Source: Salmonella enterica subsp. arizonae (GTDB lineage Bacteria > Pseudomonadota > Gammaproteobacteria > Enterobacterales > Enterobacteriaceae). Taken from it: 64,000 bases of DNA. This document shows, piece after piece, positions 59,939 through 64,000 of the stretch (positions are counted from its first letter, which is position 1; each line of letters begins with the position of its first letter). The DNA is taken from contig NZ_VXJW01000006.1 of assembly GCF_008692845.1 (NCBI RefSeq), forward strand, positions 124,001-188,000. The letters are read 5' to 3'. The translations under genes were made by a program, and so were the position numbers. Below the pieces are notes generated by a model. It had not been told where the DNA came from. It worked only from the letters and a program-made list of their open reading frames with translations, and made no database searches.

Positions 59939-60868
59939 TTACTGCGGCATCGCGTCGTGCGGAATAATCGCCCCACGGAACTGAATCACCGTGCTGGCCG
60001 TCAGGTGCCCGCGTTTCGCGGCATCCGCCGCGCTACCGCCCGTTAAACGAACGGCCAGATAACCGGCGCTGAAGGAGTCGCCTGCGGCAGTGGTGTCTAT
60101 CACTTTCTCTTTCGGGAGTTTTACCGCCGGAACGTCAACGAGCGCCTCGCCCTGAGTCGAAACTAGGCAAGAGTCCGCCCCGCGTTTTACCACGACTTCG
60201 TGTACGCCTGCCGTATGGGTGCGGGCAATGACCTCTTCCACCGGTTTTTTACCCCATAGCGCGTCTTCATCATCCAGTGTCAGGAAGGCGATGTCGGTGC
60301 ATTCCAGCATCTTTTGATAGACCTGCTGCGTCTCTTCGCGGCTTGTCCATAAACGCGGGCGATAGTTATTATCAAAAATCACTTTTCCGCCGTTGGCGCG
60401 GCATTCACGCAATAAAGACAGCAGCTTATCACGGCTGGCCGGGCTTAAAATCGCGAGGCTAATGCCGCTCAGGTAGAGATAATCGAAGGACGCCAGCGCT
60501 TTGCAGATAGCCGCAGTCTGCTCGCTCTCCAGCCAGAATTTCGCCGCCGCCTCGTTACGCCAGTAGTAGAAGTTACGTTCGCCAGTGTCGTCGGTTTCGA
60601 TGTAATAGAGGCCTGGCAGACGGTTTTCCATACGTTGTGTCAGAGAGATATCGACGTTTTCTCCCTGCCATGAATCCAGCATCTGTTGGCTGAAACTGTC
60701 GGTACCCAGTGCCGTCACATAGTGAACAGTCAAGGCGGCAGAATCGACCTGACGGGCAATATAAACGGAGGTATTCAACGTGTCGCCGCCGAATCCGCGC
60801 TGAACATCAGCGCCTTTCTGCGACAGCTCAATCATGCATTCGCCAATCACGGCAATCTTTTTAGACAT
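59939..60868 (-). CDS. kdgK: KdgK, 2-keto-3-deoxygluconate kinase
   Basis: A 309-residue PfkB-family kinase making 2-keto-3-deoxy-6-phosphogluconate for the Entner-Doudoroff aldolase. The family signatures are GFGGDTLNTSVYIAR (residues 26-40) and the C-terminal IDTTAAGDSFSAGYLA with the catalytic Asp. A KdgR-like operator lies upstream. It is convergent with yhjJ. Confidence 0.96.
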   Translation of the reverse strand: MSKKIAVIGECMIELSQKGADVQRGFGGDTLNTSVYIARQVDSAALTVHYVTALGTDSFSQQMLDSWQGENVDISLTQRMENRLPGLYYIETDDTGERNFYYWRNEAAAKFWLESEQTAAICKALASFDYLYLSGISLAILSPASRDKLLSLLRECRANGGKVIFDNNYRPRLWTSREETQQVYQKMLECTDIAFLTLDDEDALWGKKPVEEVIARTHTAGVHEVVVKRGADSCLVSTQGEALVDVPAVKLPKEKVIDTTAAGDSFSAGYLAVRLTGGSAADAAKRGHLTASTVIQFRGAIIPHDAMPQ

Positions 60869-60930
60869 AGTCGTGAACCTGATCTGTAAAAATTAGCGTT
60901 AGTGTGCGCTGTGGATGTTTAGTGGTCAAT

Positions 60931-60957
60931 AATATTAAAACGTTGTTCCATTATTTT
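60931..60957 (-). promoter_or_regulatory. Candidate KdgR operator upstream of kdgK
   Basis: AATATTAAAACGTTGTTCCATTATT is close to the KdgR-type consensus, built around TGAAACNNYRTTTCA, 63-87 bases ahead of the kdgK start. Assigned by eye. Confidence 0.55.
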
Positions 60958-61020
60958 TTTGAGCAATGACGTATTACTGAGAGATTTTCATGACGGTTTT
61001 TATTTGCCGGGGACCTGGGG

Positions 61021-61047
61021 TAAAGTTCTCTTCCTGAACGCCGATAA
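61021..61047 (+). promoter_or_regulatory. FliA (sigma 28) promoter of pdeH
   Basis: TAAAGTTC, 11 bases, then GCCGATAA matches the flagellar class 3 promoter consensus TAAAGTTT-N11-GCCGATAA at all but one position. It is 49 bases before the pdeH ATG. Confidence 0.9.
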
Positions 61048-61095
61048 CCTTTGACGAGTCCGGACAGTCACACTCCCATTAACAGGACAACTGAG

Positions 61096-61863
61096 ATGAT
61101 AAAGCAGGTTATCCAGCAGTTAAGCGTCCCTAATGCAGGTATAGAAAACTTGCAGGAACGGCGCTATTGGCTGCAATGCGAGCGTGCCTATACTTACCAG
61201 CCGATATATCAGACGAATGGTCGTCTGATGGCAGTAGAACTTCTGACAATCGTTACCCATCCTGATAACCCTTCCAGACGTATTGCCCCGGATCGTTATT
61301 TTGCGGAATTAGCGGTCCAACACCGCATTGAAGTAGTGAAAGAGCAACTTCATCAGCTTGAACAAAAAACAGATTTTTTCACTCGCCATCACTTATTGGC
61401 ATCGGTCAATGTCGACGGCCCTACGCTGATTGCCATGCGACGACAGCCGGACATTCTGGAAACGATGGAGCGCTTACCTTGGCTGCGTTTCGAGCTGGTC
61501 GAACATATTCGTTTGCCAAAAGACTCCTCTTTCGCCTCGATGTGTGAGTTCGGCCCGCTATGGCTGGATGATTTTGGTACTGGTATGGCCAACTTTTCGG
61601 CGCTGAGTGAAGTCCGGTATGACTACATTAAAGTGGCGCGGGATCTGTTCGTCATGCTGCGTCAGACGCCGGAAGGGCGAAACCTGTTTATTCTGCTGCT
61701 GCAACTGATGAACCGCTACTGCCGCGGCATTATTGTCGAAGGCGTGGAGACGCTGGAAGAGTGGCGTGATGTACAGCGCTCGCCCGCATTTGCCGCCCAG
61801 GGCTATTTCCTTTCCCGACCCGTGCCGCTGATATCGCTCGAAGAGGTGATTCTGACCCTGTAA
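61096..61863 (+). CDS. pdeH: PdeH (YhjH), c-di-GMP phosphodiesterase
   Basis: A 255-residue stand-alone EAL protein in the cytoplasm, the main c-di-GMP phosphodiesterase that keeps flagella unbraked by YcgR. The motif at the EAL position is AVELLTIV, as in E. coli, with ASVNVDGPT, FELVEHIRLP, LDDFGTGMANF, YIKVARDLF and IVEGVETLEEW, so all catalytic residues are present. The ATG at 61096 gives the E. coli length; a longer frame from 61051 would start close to the promoter and is not used. A FliA promoter lies immediately upstream. Confidence 0.95.
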   Translation: MIKQVIQQLSVPNAGIENLQERRYWLQCERAYTYQPIYQTNGRLMAVELLTIVTHPDNPSRRIAPDRYFAELAVQHRIEVVKEQLHQLEQKTDFFTRHHLLASVNVDGPTLIAMRRQPDILETMERLPWLRFELVEHIRLPKDSSFASMCEFGPLWLDDFGTGMANFSALSEVRYDYIKVARDLFVMLRQTPEGRNLFILLLQLMNRYCRGIIVEGVETLEEWRDVQRSPAFAAQGYFLSRPVPLISLEEVILTL

Positions 61864-61878
61864 CGCCAGACTGTTCCC

Positions 61879-61897
61879 CGTAATACGTGGTATTACG
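61879..61897. terminator. Perfect hairpin after pdeH
   Basis: CGTAATAC-GTG-GTATTACG is an 8-bp perfect inverted repeat 16 bases after the stop, without a T run. It is a possible weak terminator or 3' end structure. Confidence 0.4.
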
Positions 61898-61973
61898 AGG
61901 CGCGGTCATCCTCCTTTTTCGTCTGGCTGGACTATCTTTAGGACAGGCAAGGGAAGACGTGAGGAAATAACAG

Positions 61974-64000
61974 ATGACTAAAGCAGGCAAAATAACCGCC
62001 GCTATTACAGGGACTTTCTTGTTGTTGATCGTCATAGTGATTGTGTTGATCGCAACATTTGACTGGAACCGCCTCAAACCGACCATCAACCAGAAAGTCT
62101 CTACCGAATTGAACCGGCCTTTCGCTATTCGCGGTGATTTAGGCGTGGTGTGGGAACGCCAAAAACAGGAGACCGGCTGGCGAAGCTGGGTACCGTGGCC
62201 CCATGTCCACGCGGAAGACATCATTCTCGGCAATCCGCCGGATATTCCTGAAGTGACGATGGTGCATCTGCCGCGCGTTGAAGCGACGATTGCCCCTCTG
62301 GCGCTACTGACCAAAACCGTCTGGCTGCCGTGGATCAAACTGGTGCAACCCGACGCGCGTCTTATTCGCCTGTCCGGGAAAACCAATAACTGGACCTTTA
62401 ACCTCGCACAGGACGAGAACCTGGACCCCAATGCTAAACCTTCCGCCTGGTCCTTCCGGCTGGATAATATTCTCTTCGACCAGGGGCGAATCGCGATCGA
62501 TGATAAGGTCAGCAAAGCGGATATCACTATTCTGATCGATCCGTTAGGCAAACCGTTGCCGTTCAGTGAGGTGACGGGAACGAAAGGCAAAGAGGATAAA
62601 ACCAGCGTAGGTGACTATGTCTTCGGACTGAAAGCGCAGGGACGTTATAACGGGGAACCGTTGACCGGTACGGGAAAAATAGGCGGTATGCTGGCGCTAC
62701 GCAGCGAAAGTACGCCTTTTCCCGTACAGGCCGATTTCCGCTCTGGCAATACGCGGGTGGCTTTCAGCGGCGTAGTGAACGAACCGATGAAAATGGGCGG
62801 CGTCGATCTGCGGCTTAAATTCTCCGGTGATTCATTGGGCGATTTATATGACTTAACCGGCGTGCTGCTGCCGGATACGCCGCCGTTTGAAACTGATGGG
62901 CGATTGGTGGCGAAAATTGACGCCGAAAAGTCGTCGGTATTTGATTATCGCGGCTTTAACGGGCGTATCGGCGACAGTGATATCCACGGCTCTCTCACCT
63001 ATACCACCGGTAAACCACGCCCTAAGCTGGCAGGCGATGTCGAATCGCGCCAGTTGCGACTGGCGGACCTTGGGCCGCTGATTGGCGTGGATTCCGGGAA
63101 AGGCGCTGAGCAGTCGAAACGCTCTGAACAGCATAAAGGGGAGAAGAGTGTTCAGCCAGCGGATAAAGTGTTGCCTTACGATCGCTTCGAAACCGACAAA
63201 TGGGATGTCATGGACGCCGATGTCCGTTTTAAAGGTCGGCGTATTGAGCATGGCGGTAGTCTGCCGATTAGCGATCTTTCGACCCATATCATTCTGAAAA
63301 ACGCCGACTTACGTTTACAGCCGCTGAAGTTTGGTCTGGCAGGCGGCAGTATTGTGTCCAATATTCATCTGGAAGGGAATAAAAAGCCGATGCAGGGGCG
63401 GGCGGATATCCAGGCGCGTCGACTGAAACTTAAAGAACTGATGCCGGATGTGGAGCTGATGCAGAAAACGCTTGGCGAACTGAACGGCGATGCGGATATT
63501 CGTGGTACGGGCAATTCGGTCGCCGCGTTGCTTGGCAACAGTAACGGTAATCTCAAATTGTTGATGAATGACGGGTTGATTAGCCGCAACCTGATGGAGA
63601 TCGTAGGGCTGAACGTCGGCAACTATATTGTCGGGCAGATTTTTGGCGATGACGAAGTGCGGGTCAACTGCGCGGCGGCGAACCTCAATATTGCGAACGG
63701 CGTGGCACGACCGCAACTTTTTGCTTTCGATACTGAAAATGCGTTGATTAATGTGACCGGTACGGCGAGTTTCGCCTCTGAACAGATCGATTTAACCATT
63801 GATCCGGAAAGTAAAGGGATTCGCATTATCACGTTGCGATCGCCGCTTTACGTGCGTGGGACATTTAAAAATCCGCAGGCGGGCGTGAAGCCCGGCCCGC
63901 TGATTGCGCGCGGCGCGGTTGCGGCAGCGCTGGCGACGTTGGTGACGCCCGCCGCCGCGCTACTGGCGCTAATCTCACCGTCTGAAGGCGAAGCCAATCA
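61974..64000 (+). CDS. yhjG: YhjG, AsmA-family protein (3' end beyond window)
   Basis: An open frame from the ATG at 61974 to the window end (675 codons), lacking only the last residues compared with E. coli YhjG (about 690). The N-terminus MTKAGKITAAITGTFLLLIV has one membrane anchor. The remainder is the large periplasmic AsmA-type region thought to bridge inner and outer membrane for phospholipid transport: FDWNRLKPTINQKVSTELNR, GVDLRLKFSGDSLGDLYDL, RADIQARRLKLKELMPDVEL, NVTGTASFASEQIDLTIDPE. GTGAGGAAATAACAG precedes the start. The protein is repetitive and beta-rich; its exact cargo is not known. Confidence 0.93.
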   Translation, partial: MTKAGKITAAITGTFLLLIVIVIVLIATFDWNRLKPTINQKVSTELNRPFAIRGDLGVVWERQKQETGWRSWVPWPHVHAEDIILGNPPDIPEVTMVHLPRVEATIAPLALLTKTVWLPWIKLVQPDARLIRLSGKTNNWTFNLAQDENLDPNAKPSAWSFRLDNILFDQGRIAIDDKVSKADITILIDPLGKPLPFSEVTGTKGKEDKTSVGDYVFGLKAQGRYNGEPLTGTGKIGGMLALRSESTPFPVQADFRSGNTRVAFSGVVNEPMKMGGVDLRLKFSGDSLGDLYDLTGVLLPDTPPFETDGRLVAKIDAEKSSVFDYRGFNGRIGDSDIHGSLTYTTGKPRPKLAGDVESRQLRLADLGPLIGVDSGKGAEQSKRSEQHKGEKSVQPADKVLPYDRFETDKWDVMDADVRFKGRRIEHGGSLPISDLSTHIILKNADLRLQPLKFGLAGGSIVSNIHLEGNKKPMQGRADIQARRLKLKELMPDVELMQKTLGELNGDADIRGTGNSVAALLGNSNGNLKLLMNDGLISRNLMEIVGLNVGNYIVGQIFGDDEVRVNCAAANLNIANGVARPQLFAFDTENALINVTGTASFASEQIDLTIDPESKGIRIITLRSPLYVRGTFKNPQAGVKPGPLIARGAVAAALATLVTPAAALLALISPSEGEAN

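Overview
The window is a chromosomal segment of an enteric bacterium, almost certainly a Salmonella. Gene order and protein sequences follow the E. coli/Salmonella backbone from selB to yhjG, read in the reverse of the usual E. coli map direction. Salmonella-type markers are cueP beside cspA, a tacAT toxin-antitoxin remnant, and xylA directly divergent from xylR with no xylFGH. The lpf fimbrial operon that S. Typhimurium carries between yhjY and eptB is absent, so this is not a Typhimurium-like arrangement. Subspecies and serovar cannot be fixed from sequence alone.

Layout: (1) 1-5.9 kb: end of selB, yiaY alcohol dehydrogenase, a ROK sugar kinase, aldB, a scar of yiaJ, and ysaA. (2) 5.9-15.3 kb: avtA, a malS gene collapsed by an in-frame internal deletion, bax, the xylose genes xylR/xylAB, yiaB, wecH and ysaB. 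(3) 15.4-21.4 kb: glyQS, then an AT-rich accessory patch between glyS and cueP. The patch holds a hok-like leader, a decayed IS3-family transposase, an overlapping two-gene cassette of unknown function, and a tacA/tacT remnant. (4) 21.4-31.8 kb: cueP with a CueR-type promoter, cspA with its cold-box leader, yiaG, yiaF, a broken ghrB, yiaD, bisC, yiaC, tag, yhjY, eptB and tRNA-Pro(CGG). (5) 31.9-40.4 kb: the dppABCDF dipeptide transporter, yhjV, a methionine gamma-lyase remnant and an ldr/rdl type I toxin locus. (6) 40.4-54.6 kb: the complete, apparently intact cellulose cluster bcsGFE / bcsRQABZC. (7) 54.7-64 kb: yhjK (EAL), dctA, yhjJ, kdgK, pdeH with a near-perfect FliA promoter, and the first part of yhjG.

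Themes: cellulose export is accompanied by c-di-GMP components. BcsA carries a PilZ domain and BcsE an RxGD site. YhjK and PdeH are likely c-di-GMP phosphodiesterases, so synthesis, sensing and degradation of the signal meet in one 20 kb stretch. Several loci (malS, ghrB, yiaJ, megL, tacAT, hok, IS3) are deletion scars, often next to REP elements, so small deletions have shaped this segment.

The most promising undescribed item is the cassette at 19436-20435. A 70-residue one-pass membrane protein ends in a motif with an I-Q-V-G core, and a 270-residue protein begins with a matching motif with an I-Q-I-A core. The two genes overlap. This layout resembles the paired effector/sensor arrangement of bacterial amyloid-signalling (RHIM-like) immune systems. 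That reading is inference.
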